35,585 bases of DNA from Thermoleophilia bacterium UBA6103. GTDB taxonomy: Bacteria > Actinomycetota > Thermoleophilia > UBA2241. Made by a program: the position numbers and the translations under genes. Of this stretch, positions 1 through 7,688 are shown piece by piece; within the stretch, counting starts at the first letter, position 1, and each line of letters begins with the position of its first letter. The stretch lies in contig DIWP01000030.1 in NCBI GenBank assembly GCA_002423545.1, positions 805 through 36,389 of the forward strand, in the 5' to 3' direction. The notes under the pieces were generated by a model. The model was not told the origin of the DNA, ran no database searches, and saw only the letters and a list, made by a program, of their open reading frames with translations.

Positions 1-808
1 CGCCGGTGGCCGGGTCGCGGGTGAAGGCGACGCCGGTGCCGGAGTCGTCGCCGGCGTTGCCGAAGACCATCGTCTGCACGTTGACGGCCGTGCCCCAGCT
101 GTCGGGGATGTCGTAGAGCCGCCGATAGGCGACGGCGCGGTCGTTGTCCCAGGAGGCGAAGACGGCGGTGATGGCGCCCCAGAGCTGCTGCCGCGGATCG
201 TCGGGGAAGTCGTGGCCGGTGCGCTGCTTGACGGCCGCCTTGAACTTCCCGACCAGGTCCTTCAGATCGTCGGCGGACAGCTCGGTGTCGAACTTCACGC
301 CCTTGTCGCGCTTGGCGAGGTCGAGGATCTCCTCAAAGGGGTCGATCTCGTCTTTGCCCTCGGGCTTGCAGCCCAGCACCACGTCGCCGTACATGGCCAC
401 GAAGCGCCGGTAGCAGTCCCAGGCGAAGCGCGGGTTCTGGGTCTGGGCGATCAGGCCCTCGATGGTCACGTCGTTGAGGCCCAGGTTGAGGATGGTGTCC
501 ATCATGCCCGGCATCGAGGCGCGGGCGCCGGACCGCACGCTCAGCAGCAGCGGGTCACCGTCGTCACCGAACCGCTTGTGCGTGGACGCCTCGACGTCGG
601 CCAGGGCGGCCTCGACCTGCTCGGTGAGGCCCTCAGGGAACGCCTGGTTGGCCGAGAAGTGGTTGCAGACCTCGGTGGTGATGGTGAAGCCGGGCGGCAC
701 CGGCAGGCCGATGGTGACCATCTCGGCGAGGTTGGCGCCTTTGCCGCCGAGCAGCGCCTTCATGTCCTTGTTGCCTTCAGAGAACCGGTACACGTGCTTG
801 GCGGCCAT
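1..808 (-). CDS. ppdK: Pyruvate, phosphate dikinase, N-terminal part (partial)
   Basis: Catalyses the reversible interconversion of pyruvate + ATP + Pi and PEP + AMP + PPi in the cytoplasm. About 269 N-terminal residues are present; the gene continues past the left edge. Visible signatures of the nucleotide-binding domain are GGKGANLAEM at residues 21-30, the family hallmark VRSGARASMPGMMDTILNLG at 91-110, and TRDPATG at the truncated end. The ATG at 808 is preceded by a purine-rich ribosome site (GAGGTGGGG) and matches the usual family start (xxKxVYxFxEG). It is the last gene of a long minus-strand series but probably has its own promoter (see 849-878). Identification is secure; only the missing C-terminal phosphohistidine and PEP domains cannot be checked. 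Confidence 0.95.
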   Translation of the reverse strand, partial: MAAKHVYRFSEGNKDMKALLGGKGANLAEMVTIGLPVPPGFTITTEVCNHFSANQAFPEGLTEQVEAALADVEASTHKRFGDDGDPLLLSVRSGARASMPGMMDTILNLGLNDVTIEGLIAQTQNPRFAWDCYRRFVAMYGDVVLGCKPEGKDEIDPFEEILDLAKRDKGVKFDTELSADDLKDLVGKFKAAVKQRTGHDFPDDPRQQLWGAITAVFASWDNDRAVAYRRLYDIPDSWGTAVNVQTMVFGNAGDDSGTGVAFTRDPATG

Positions 809-848
809 GGGCACCCCACCTCAGTCGCGGTCTGCTACGGAACTTTGA

Positions 849-878
849 AGCATAGTAGCGATGGCCGATGCCGTTCAA
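849..878 (-). promoter_or_regulatory. Candidate promoter of ppdK
   Basis: Reading the minus strand, TTGAAC (873-878) and TATGCT (849-854) are separated by 18 bp, an acceptable sigma-70-like pair in an otherwise GC-rich gap. The predicted transcript would have a leader of about 30 nt. Pattern match only. Confidence 0.35.
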
Positions 879-1063
879 CAGCGGGGTCCGCATCAGGCGG
901 CCGAAACCAAGGGGGCGCCGCGAAGAGACCGCCGCCGCAGAGCCGTCGCGAAGAGCCCACCGCCGCTGCCTGATCGCCGTCGCCCGACTGCCGTGCGCTC
1001 CCGCCTCACCGGCCCCTGCGCAATCGCGCCAGTGCCGTGGCCGGCCGGATGACCCGAGCGGTC

Positions 1064-1107
1064 GTGTCGGTGAGTCGTCGCGCCCGGCCGGCGGCCGGTC
1101 ACGACAC
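1064..1107 (-). terminator. Candidate terminator downstream of glyS
   Basis: Just past the glyS stop, GTGTCG(g)TGA at 1064-1073 pairs with TCACGACAC at 1099-1107 with one bulged base. The loop itself contains a self-complementary CCGG-rich stretch. No U-tract follows, as is common in GC-rich genomes, so the terminator role is inferred from position. Confidence 0.35.
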
Positions 1108-1110
1108 CGG

Positions 1111-3297
1111 TCAGACGGGGATGCGCGAGAGGTCGCCGATGCCGCGCAACAGGTCGCGTACTGCGGCGAGCTGCGCCAGCCGGTTCTGACGGATGTCTGG
1201 ATCGCCGTCCATCACCAGGACGTCGTCGAAGTACCTGTCGACGGGCTCCCGCAGCGTCGCCGCCAGGTCGACGGCGACCACCACGTCGCCCGCGTCCAGC
1301 GCCGCGTGGACGCGCGGCTCCACGGCCACATGCGCGTCGTAGAGCGACCGCTCGGCCGGCTCGATGAGCAGGCTGCCGGAGACCCGCCCGGCGGAGGCGC
1401 CGGCCTTGGCCGCCAGCGAGGCGCAACGGTTGTACACGGTCACCACATCGGTGAAGCTCGGCCGCTCGCGCCGGCCGGCGATGGCGCGAGCGCGGGCGGC
1501 CACGCCCGGTACGTCTGTCGCCGACGAGCCCAGCGCCGCCTCGACCGAGTCGTAGTCCAGGCCTTCGTCGAGCAGCAGGACCTCCAGCCGCTCCCAGATG
1601 AACGCCAGCATCTCCCCGACCGCGTCGCCGCCGGGGAGCTCGCGGCCCTGTCGCTCGTATGCTTCCCGAGCCGCCTCGATCAGCGCCGCGATGCTGAGCG
1701 TGAGACGATACTCGAGAGCGATACGCACGAGGCCCATGGCGGCGCGGCGCAGACCGTACGGGTCGCGGGAGCCGGTCGGCTTCTCGCCGGCCACCCAGGC
1801 CCCGACGATGTTGTCGATCTTGTCGGCGACGGCCAGCAGCGCGCCGCCGAGCGTGGCCGGGACCGGCGCTGTGGCCGAGAGCGGCCTGTAGTGCTCGCCG
1901 ACGGCCGCCGCGACCTCGTCAGGCAGCCCCGCCGCCTGCGCGTACAGCTCGCCCATGCGCCCCTGCAGCACGGGGAACTCCTGCACCACGCCGCTGGCCA
2001 GGTCGGCCTTGGCCAGGCCGGCGGCACGCACGATGGTGTCGGCCAGTGCCGGGCTGTCGGCCGCGCCGGCGGCGTCTGTCGCCGCATTCGTGACGCCCGG
2101 CAGCTCAGCCAGCTTGGCCGCCAGCTCCTGGAGGCGCGTCGTCTTGTCGGCCAGAGTCCCCAACTTCTCGTGGAACACGACCGCTCCCAGCTTGGCGCCG
2201 ATGGCCTCCAGGCCCTCGGCGACGTCGCGGTCGTAGGCGAACCCGGCGTCGTCGAGGCGACCCTCGAGCACACGCCGGTTACCGGCCGTGATGAGGTCGG
2301 CGTGCGCCGGATCGGCGTTGCTCACATACAGGAACACCGGCAACAGCGCCCCGCCGGCGTCTCGCACCGGGAAGTACCGCTGATGACTCTGCATGGCGGT
2401 GATGAGCACGTCGGCCGGCAGTCGCAGCTTGTCCTCGGCGAACGTGCCGTGATGCACGGTCGGCCACTCGGCCAGATACGTCGCCTCGCTCACCACGTCG
2501 CCGGGATCGAACCATTCGCCGCCGCACTGCGCCGCCTGTTCGTCGAGACCCGCCTCGATGAGCCGCCGGCGACGTTGCTGATCGACGATGACTCCCTGGC
2601 CCTCCAGAAGGCTCTCGTACTCTGTCGCGGCCGTGACGCCGAACGCTCCGCCGAGCACGCGATGACCGTGCGAGAGCTCGCCGGCCTGCATGTCGTAGAA
2701 CGCGAACGGCACGGTCCGCGCGTCGAGCTTGCAGACCAGCCAGCGGATGGGTCGTGAGAAGCGCAGATACTCCTGCGCGCCGGGCGGCCGCGCCCCCCAG
2801 CGCATGCCGCGCGGCACGTGGATCTGCTCGAGGATGGCGGTGCACACGTCCGGCACCACGGCGCCGGCCCCGCGACGTGGCTCTTCGACCTCGGCGGTCA
2901 CGAACTCGGTCCCGTCTATCTCCTCCCGCCCGAGGTCCTGCGGCTGCACGCCCTTGGCGGTCGCGAAGCCGAGCCCCGCCCGGGTCGGCGCGCCGGCGTC
3001 GTCGAAGGCGACGGCGGCGCGCGGACCGCGGAAGCGCTGCACGCACACGGTCTGCCGGGTCGGCACACCGTCCACCAGGATGCCGATGCGGCGCGGCGAC
3101 ACGAGCACGCGCAACGTCGCGCCGCGCGCCGGCCAGAGCCGGTGGGCCTCGAGCTGACGGCGGACGATCCCGGCTTCGGCGCCCTCCGCCTTGGCGGCCG
3201 CGGCACCGGACGCGGCTCCCAGCAACTGCCGCTCGATGGACACGCAGACCGTGGCCGGCAGTTCCTCGCAGCCGATCTCAAACAGCAGGGTGCTCAT
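1111..3297 (-). CDS. glyS: Glycyl-tRNA synthetase beta subunit
   Basis: Beta chain (728 aa) of the heterotetrameric glycyl-tRNA synthetase; it binds tRNA and carries the anticodon-binding region while GlyQ holds the active site. The start is set at the ATG giving MSTLLFEIGCEELPA, the conserved family N-terminus. An in-frame extension upstream of it is arginine-rich readthrough into glyQ and should not be used. Other recognisable segments are the central blocks FVYVSNADP-like 'FLYVSNADPAH' and 'DPYGLRRAAMGLVRI'. The start overlaps the glyQ stop by 4 bp, so the subunits are translationally coupled. Length is normal for the family. Confidence 0.96.
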   Translation of the reverse strand: MSTLLFEIGCEELPATVCVSIERQLLGAASGAAAAKAEGAEAGIVRRQLEAHRLWPARGATLRVLVSPRRIGILVDGVPTRQTVCVQRFRGPRAAVAFDDAGAPTRAGLGFATAKGVQPQDLGREEIDGTEFVTAEVEEPRRGAGAVVPDVCTAILEQIHVPRGMRWGARPPGAQEYLRFSRPIRWLVCKLDARTVPFAFYDMQAGELSHGHRVLGGAFGVTAATEYESLLEGQGVIVDQQRRRRLIEAGLDEQAAQCGGEWFDPGDVVSEATYLAEWPTVHHGTFAEDKLRLPADVLITAMQSHQRYFPVRDAGGALLPVFLYVSNADPAHADLITAGNRRVLEGRLDDAGFAYDRDVAEGLEAIGAKLGAVVFHEKLGTLADKTTRLQELAAKLAELPGVTNAATDAAGAADSPALADTIVRAAGLAKADLASGVVQEFPVLQGRMGELYAQAAGLPDEVAAAVGEHYRPLSATAPVPATLGGALLAVADKIDNIVGAWVAGEKPTGSRDPYGLRRAAMGLVRIALEYRLTLSIAALIEAAREAYERQGRELPGGDAVGEMLAFIWERLEVLLLDEGLDYDSVEAALGSSATDVPGVAARARAIAGRRERPSFTDVVTVYNRCASLAAKAGASAGRVSGSLLIEPAERSLYDAHVAVEPRVHAALDAGDVVVAVDLAATLREPVDRYFDDVLVMDGDPDIRQNRLAQLAAVRDLLRGIGDLSRIPV

Positions 3298-4310
3298 GCC
3301 GCACCGCCTTGGGACGTCGGGGTACTCGCTGCGCCGCCGGTCGATGGCGCACCGCCGTCGGGCGTCGGCGCGTCGCCCGCGGCCGGCGGCCCGTCGCCGG
3401 CCTGGACCGCCGCCGACCCCCCAGCCGCCTGCCGTCCAGCGGTCACCTCGAGGTAGAGCTCGGCGACCCTGCGGGCGAGGTCGCGCACGCGCCCGATGTA
3501 TGCCGTGCGCTCCGTCACGCTCACCACGCCGCGCGCGTCGAGCAGGTTGAACGTGTGACTGCACTTGAGGACGTGATCGTACGCCGGCAGCGGCAGACCG
3601 GCGACGATGCAGCGCCCGGCCTCGGCCTCGTGGTCGCGGAAATGCCGCTGCAGCATCTCCACGTCGCTGGTCTCGAAGCCGTAGATGCTGAACTGCCGCT
3701 CGTTCTCCCTGTAGACATCGCCGTAGGTGACGGTGACCTGCTCACCGTCCTCCTCCCAGCGCGACCACACCAGGTCGAACACGTCGTCGACGCCCTGCAG
3801 GTACATGGCCAGCCGCTCGAGCCCGTAGGTGAGCTCGACGGTGATGGGGTCGAGGTCGATGCCGCCGAGCTGCTGGAAGTAGGTGAACTGGGTGGCCTCC
3901 ATGCCGTCGATCCAGACCTCCCACCCGAGGCCCCAGGCGCCGAGCGTGGGGCCTTCCCAGTTGTCTTCCACGAACCGTACGTCGTGCTCGGCCAGACGGA
4001 TGCCGAGAGCCTCCAGCGAACGCAGATACAGGTCCTGGATGTCCGCCGGTGAGGGCTTGATGACCACCTGATACTGGTAGTAATGCCCGAGGCGATACGG
4101 GTTCTCCCCGTAGCGGCCGTCGGCCGGCCGCATCGAGGGCTCCACGTAGGCGGCCCGCCAGGGCCGCGAGTCCAGACAGCGCAGGGCCGTCGCCGGATTG
4201 AAGGTCCCGGCGCCGACCTCGGTGTGGTAGGGCTGCATGATCACGCAGCCCTGCCGTTCCCAGTAGGCCTGCAGGCTGCTGATGATCTGCTGATAGGTCG
4301 GCGTCGCCAC
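3294..4310 (-). CDS. glyQ: Glycyl-tRNA synthetase alpha subunit
   Basis: Class II catalytic chain (338 aa) that activates glycine and charges tRNA-Gly together with GlyS. Conserved blocks include QGCVIMQPYHTEVGAGTFNP (20-39), EPSMRPADGRYGENPYR (57-73), DNWEGPTLGAWGLGWEVW (116-133) and ELTYGLERLAMYLQGV (159-174). The start is a GTG at 4310 (VATPTYQQII) because GGAGG lies 5 nt upstream; a longer in-frame ATG at 4415 would add non-conserved residues. The catalytic chain ends around residue 290. Residues 291-338 are an unusual Ala/Gly/Pro/Ser/Thr-rich tail with no recognisable fold. It overlaps glyS by 4 bp. Confidence 0.96.
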   Translation of the reverse strand: MATPTYQQIISSLQAYWERQGCVIMQPYHTEVGAGTFNPATALRCLDSRPWRAAYVEPSMRPADGRYGENPYRLGHYYQYQVVIKPSPADIQDLYLRSLEALGIRLAEHDVRFVEDNWEGPTLGAWGLGWEVWIDGMEATQFTYFQQLGGIDLDPITVELTYGLERLAMYLQGVDDVFDLVWSRWEEDGEQVTVTYGDVYRENERQFSIYGFETSDVEMLQRHFRDHEAEAGRCIVAGLPLPAYDHVLKCSHTFNLLDARGVVSVTERTAYIGRVRDLARRVAELYLEVTAGRQAAGGSAAVQAGDGPPAAGDAPTPDGGAPSTGGAASTPTSQGGAA

Positions 4311-4613
4311 CAGTCCTCCACATCGTTGAGACACGAGCCGACGGCGCACGGCGTCGCGATGCCACCGTCCAAAGCTGCCGGAGAAGGCCGTGACCGACCC
4401 GGCCAAGGAGCGCACAGTCTATCAACCGCCCTGCCGGCGGCCAACGCTGAGGGCCGGCGCCGCGTCGCGCGGAACGCCGACGAGCGACACACGGCATACC
4501 CGCCGGCGCCGCCTTGCGCGCACGGACGGCCGGCCTCGTAGAGGGCGCCCGCCTAAGGCACGTCGCGCGCACGGACGACCGTTAGTAGAGGCCGCCCGGC
4601 AGCTCCGAACGGT
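4311..4613. other. Intergenic region between recO and glyQ
   Basis: About 300 bp. Apart from the glyQ ribosome site (4314-4319) and the candidate promoter, I see only GC-rich sequence with repeated CGCGCACGGACG-like segments (near 4527 and 4566). No tRNA, T-box or small gene could be supported. Confidence 0.5.
4416..4444 (-). promoter_or_regulatory. Candidate promoter of glyQS
   Basis: On the minus strand TTGGCC (4439-4444) and TAGACT (4416-4421) are 17 bp apart, giving a transcript leader of roughly 100 nt before the glyQ GTG. I looked for a T-box in this leader (TGGNACCGCG-type box) and did not find one. Pattern match only. Confidence 0.3.
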
Positions 4614-5345
4614 TCAGCACGTGAAGCGCAGTGAGCGCAGGCGGCCGCCGGTGTGATGCATGAACAGGGCGTGCACGTGCCGCAGCCCCTCCGCGACGGC
4701 CGGCGTCGGCGGCAGGGTGCGGAGCCGGTCCAGCGGCTCCGCCACCGCGTCACAGAGCGCCTCGACGGCCGCGCCGGAGATCGGCACGCCCTCACCCACG
4801 CACTCGCCGCACACCAGGCCGCCGCCGGCCGCCGAGAACGCCGCCGCCTGATGGCCGTGCCCGCAGCACGCACATTGGTCGAGGACGGGCAGAAAGCCGG
4901 CCTCGTGCAGGAGCTTGACGACCGCGCCAAGCGTCACCGGCGCCTCCAGGGCCGGCCCGGCGAAGCCGTCGTCGAATGCCTTGAGGGCACGACAGAGGAG
5001 GTTGAACACACGCTCGTGCTGCTCTTCATCGCCGAAGAGCCGCGCCGCCGCCTCGCAGGTCACGGCTGCGGCGGTCAGCGATGCCCGTCGGGTGCGCAGC
5101 TGCGGGAAGCCGGCCACCAGGTCGGCGCCGGTGACCGTCGCCAGGGAGCGCCCGCGGAAGAGGCTCAGGTCGACGACGTTGAACGGCTCCAGTCTGCCGC
5201 CCCAGCGCGACTTCGTCTTGCGCACGCCCTTGACGACGCCGTCGAGACGGCCGATCTCGCGGGTGAAGAGCACGACGATGCGATCGGCCTCACCGAGCGG
5301 GCGGGAGCCGAGCACCACGGCGCGGACGTCGAGGTGGCGGCTCAT
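4614..5345 (-). CDS. recO: DNA repair protein RecO
   Basis: RecFOR-pathway mediator (243 aa) that anneals ssDNA and helps load RecA on SSB-coated gaps. The N-terminal OB-fold begins with VRAVVLGSRPLGEADRIV (7-24), characteristic of RecO. The C-terminal half has a four-cysteine zinc site: DQCACCG (C158, C160/C161) and VCGEC (C179, C182). The ATG overlaps the prmC stop by 4 bp, so it is translated from the prmC transcript. Length and architecture are normal. Confidence 0.94.
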   Translation of the reverse strand: MSRHLDVRAVVLGSRPLGEADRIVVLFTREIGRLDGVVKGVRKTKSRWGGRLEPFNVVDLSLFRGRSLATVTGADLVAGFPQLRTRRASLTAAAVTCEAAARLFGDEEQHERVFNLLCRALKAFDDGFAGPALEAPVTLGAVVKLLHEAGFLPVLDQCACCGHGHQAAAFSAAGGGLVCGECVGEGVPISGAAVEALCDAVAEPLDRLRTLPPTPAVAEGLRHVHALFMHHTGGRLRSLRFTC

Positions 5346-6346
5346 GAGAGGCCGGGCGCGCTCACCGCCGCGGATCGGGCCCGCTCACGACCGCGGACCA
5401 CGCGCGGCGCTCCGCCGAGGTCGTCATGGACCGTCACCTCCGCGTAGCGGCCGGTCGCCTTGAAGAGCGCCGTGACCTCGACGGCGCGCCCTTCATGGAT
5501 CTCGACCGCCAGCAGACCGCCCGGCTCCAGGAACGGCAAAGCGCCGGGGACGAGCCGTTCATGGACGTCCAGCCCGCTCGAACCGCCCAGCAGCGCGTGC
5601 CGCGGCTCGTAGACCCGGACCTCGCGCTCCACACCGGCGAGTTCGTCCTCCGTGAGGTAGGGCGGATTGGACACGATGAGATCGAAGCGCGCACCCTCAG
5701 GCAGCCCGTCGAACAGGTCGCTCTCGAACAGCTCGACGCGCTCCGTCAGCCCCAGACGCCGGGCGTTGCGGCCGGCGATGTCCAGTGCTCGCGAGTCGAT
5801 GTCGACGCCGACCACACGTACGCCCGGGTGCTCCGACGCCACGGCCAGCGCGACCGCCCCCGAACCGGTGCCCACATCCAGCAGCCTGGGCACCCGCGGT
5901 GCCGGCCGGCGCGGCGCGGCAGTCTCGCCGCGCTCTGCAGCGTCCGGCCCGGCGGCGGCGCTCGAAGCCTCTTCCACACCCAGCTCGCGGTCGAGACGCG
6001 CGTCGAGCCGGGCCAGCTCCGCCAGCGCCACCTCCACCAGCGTCTCGGTCTCCGGTCGCGGCACCAGCGCGCCCGGCCCCACCTCCAGCTCGATGGTCCG
6101 GAAGGCCCGCCGACCGATGATGTAGGCGACAGGTTCACGCCGTTCGCGGCGCCCGGTGAAGCCTGAGAAGCGCCGTGCCTCCGCGTCGGTCAACACCCGC
6201 TCCGGCTCCCGATACAACGCGTCGCGGCGCACGCCGAGCGCTTCCGCCAGGAGCAGCTCGGCGTCGAGACGCGGGGTGAGAGAGCCGGCGGCGGCGAACC
6301 GTGCCGCCGCCTCCCTCACCGCCTCGCGTACCGACGCCGGCGCCAC
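5342..6346 (-). CDS. prmC: Peptide chain release factor N5-glutamine methyltransferase
   Basis: SAM-dependent enzyme (334 aa) that methylates the glutamine of the GGQ motif in RF1/RF2. It shows the SAM-binding DVGTGSGA (157-164), the acidic VVGVDID (178-184) and the catalytic/substrate motif SNPPYLT (226-232). The N-terminal helical domain is recognisable (RLDAELLLAEALGV, 26-39). Residues 113-152 form a low-complexity Ala/Pro/Glu-rich insertion between the N-terminal domain and the methyltransferase fold, making the protein longer than the usual ~280 aa. It starts with GTG at 6346; the AGGAG ribosome site lies inside the end of the upstream lipoprotein gene, and the lipoprotein TAG overlaps the GTG by one base. 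It is separated from its usual partner prfA by three genes. Confidence 0.94.
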   Translation of the reverse strand: MAPASVREAVREAAARFAAAGSLTPRLDAELLLAEALGVRRDALYREPERVLTDAEARRFSGFTGRRERREPVAYIIGRRAFRTIELEVGPGALVPRPETETLVEVALAELARLDARLDRELGVEEASSAAAGPDAAERGETAAPRRPAPRVPRLLDVGTGSGAVALAVASEHPGVRVVGVDIDSRALDIAGRNARRLGLTERVELFESDLFDGLPEGARFDLIVSNPPYLTEDELAGVEREVRVYEPRHALLGGSSGLDVHERLVPGALPFLEPGGLLAVEIHEGRAVEVTALFKATGRYAEVTVHDDLGGAPRVVRGRERARSAAVSAPGLS

Positions 6347-6681
6347 TACTCCTTGACCCAGGTGACCTCGTCGAAGACAAGCTTGCCGTCCTCGACCGTG
6401 CCGGCCTCGGTCTCGTTCATGCCCTCGGCCGACAGCGTGATCTTGTCGCCGTCGAGCGTGTAGGTGCCGGTGAAGGACACCTCCTCGTCGCTGCCCGGGA
6501 TCGTGACGCTCACCTTGAACGTCTCATCATCGTTGATGACCAGCGCGGCACTCTGGAACTCGGGGTCGTCGCCCTCGGCCTTGTAGGTCCCGGCTATGTC
6601 CGCACCGCCGCAGGCCACGATCGCGAGCATGAGCCCCGCGAGCACGACCACCGCCGTCACCGCTGCCACCAGTCTGCGCAT
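6346..6681 (-). CDS. Small secreted lipoprotein, unknown function
   Basis: A 111-aa protein with a lipoprotein signal: basic start MRR, a hydrophobic stretch (residues 4-22) and a lipobox ending IVAC at residues 21-24, so C24 would be lipidated after cleavage. The mature part (GTYKAEGD... FTGTYTLDGDKITL... VEDGKLVFDEVTWVKE) has alternating beta-strand patterning like the small lipocalin-like/'GTYxLxGDKI' lipoproteins seen in Gram-positive bacteria. No catalytic residues are evident. Its stop codon overlaps the prmC GTG (TAGTG), so it is probably the translational entry for prmC despite an unrelated location outside the membrane. I do not recognise a named family. Confidence 0.8.
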   Translation of the reverse strand: MRRLVAAVTAVVVLAGLMLAIVACGGADIAGTYKAEGDDPEFQSAALVINDDETFKVSVTIPGSDEEVSFTGTYTLDGDKITLSAEGMNETEAGTVEDGKLVFDEVTWVKE

Positions 6682-6833
6682 GCCGCTCCCCTCTTCTCAG
6701 GTCGGTGTGCTCTTGTCGGCACCAGGACCTGATTCTACGCCGCCCTCGGGTCTCCCACGAGCGCGCCGGCATCACCTCCCCGGTGACGACGCCGCGCCGA
6801 TAGCACCGGGGAAGCCCGGACCGCGATGCCTCC

Positions 6834-7244
6834 TCAGAGCACAGCGACGCCCTCTCGTTCCGCCGCCCGGCGCAGCCGCTCGTCGAGGGTCGCCAGGGGC
6901 AACCCCAGTCGTCCGGTGAGGTCGAGATAGGCCGCATCGTAGGAGCTCAGACCGGTCCGCCTGCCCAGCGCCAGCACGTCGGGCAGCACACGGTCCACGG
7001 CGGTGGTCTCGATCCGCAGCGGAAGCCTGCCCAGCAGCTCGACGAAGCGATCCGACTCGGTCGTCGTCAGCCGGCCACGTCGCTCGGCGACCAGCAGCGC
7101 ATTGCTCACCTCGAGCGTCCAGAGCCACGGCACGAATGCCTCACTCTGGACGAGGCCGTCCCGTATCGCGGCGGCATGCGGCGTATCCTCGTCGTCGAAG
7201 GCCCAGGACATGGTGACCGAGCAGTCCAGGACGAAGGCGCTCAC
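6834..7244 (-). CDS. vapC: VapC-type PIN-domain ribonuclease toxin
   Basis: A 136-aa PIN-domain protein, the toxin half of a type II toxin-antitoxin pair; VapC toxins cleave tRNA or rRNA in a Mg2+-dependent manner. The acidic active-site residues are visible: D7 (FVLDCS), E45 (TLEVSNAL), D103 (SSYDAAYLDL) and D121 (ATLDERLR). Its ATG overlaps the antitoxin stop by 4 bp. All catalytic positions are intact, so the toxin looks functional. The pair sits between prfA and prmC, suggesting later insertion into a translation-factor cluster. Confidence 0.92.
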   Translation of the reverse strand: MSAFVLDCSVTMSWAFDDEDTPHAAAIRDGLVQSEAFVPWLWTLEVSNALLVAERRGRLTTTESDRFVELLGRLPLRIETTAVDRVLPDVLALGRRTGLSSYDAAYLDLTGRLGLPLATLDERLRRAAEREGVAVL

Positions 7245-7483
7245 CAGCGCCGGCCCTCCTCGATCAACTCACGGATGCCGAGCCCGCCGAGGTGGCGCCC
7301 CCGCGCGTGCGCCTTGAGCTCCGCCACGGTGGCCGCCACATCGTGGCGCGGATAGTCCGCGAACGGGACGAGCACGGCCACAGGGACACCGTGCCGGGTG
7401 ATGGTGACATGCTCACCGCGCTCGACCTGGCGCAGCAGGTCGGCGAGCTTCGTCTTGGCCTCATAGGATCCCACCGTCGTCAT
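7241..7483 (-). CDS. vapB: Phd/YefM-type antitoxin
   Basis: An 80-aa antitoxin for the adjacent PIN toxin. The sequence SYEAKTKLADLLRQVERGE followed by VTITRHGVPVAVLVPF is the Phd/YefM fold that binds DNA and neutralises the toxin through its C-terminus. The ATG at 7483 is chosen because GGGAGGT stands 7-8 nt upstream; a longer in-frame start at 7510 has no better site and adds residues outside the domain. Antitoxin and toxin overlap by 4 bp. Autoregulation through the repeats at 7535-7553 is likely. Confidence 0.9.
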   Translation of the reverse strand: MTTVGSYEAKTKLADLLRQVERGEHVTITRHGVPVAVLVPFADYPRHDVAATVAELKAHARGRHLGGLGIRELIEEGRRW

Positions 7484-7534
7484 TTGAGCCACCTCCCTCG
7501 ATGCCGGCACAGGCCGAACGACCGGCGAGCTAAA

Positions 7535-7553
7535 GACTGGTCGACGACTGGTC
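7535..7553. promoter_or_regulatory. Candidate vapBC operator (tandem GACTGGTC)
   Basis: Two perfect 8-bp direct repeats GACTGGTC (7535-7542 and 7546-7553) separated by GAC lie about 50 bp upstream of vapB. Each half has GAC/GTC dyad symmetry. Position between the candidate promoter and the antitoxin start fits autorepression by the Phd-type antitoxin (inference). Confidence 0.45.
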
Positions 7554-7559
7554 TAAACC

Positions 7560-7588
7560 ATTCTGCCACCGTAGCCTGCGCTCTGCAA
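7560..7588 (-). promoter_or_regulatory. Candidate vapBC promoter
   Basis: On the minus strand TTGCAG (7583-7588) and CAGAAT (7560-7565) are spaced by 17 bp, immediately upstream of the GACTGGTC repeats. Pattern match only. Confidence 0.3.
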
Positions 7589-7688
7589 GAGAGCGTCCGC
7601 AGCGGCCGTGTCGCCCGGCCGACGCGGCCACGCCGTCCGACTTCCGCCACCGCCTTCTGCCACCGGCGGGACCGCCGCGCCGGTGGCT

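Larger units (their letters stand above)
809..1110. other. Intergenic region between glyS and ppdK
   Basis: About 300 bp without a convincing gene. The part next to ppdK holds the candidate promoter. The part next to the glyS stop holds GC-rich inverted repeats (1064-1107). The rest is GC-rich sequence in which I recognise nothing. Confidence 0.6.

Noticed and set aside
868..2757. Long plus-strand open frame (629 codons) opposite glyS
   Set aside because: Antisense to a certain gene, arginine/histidine-rich composition typical of GC-rich shadow frames, no ribosome site or recognisable family.
4311..4613. Possible T-box leader before glyQS
   Set aside because: No T-box sequence or antiterminator-like conserved element found on the minus strand; the leader is only GC-rich.
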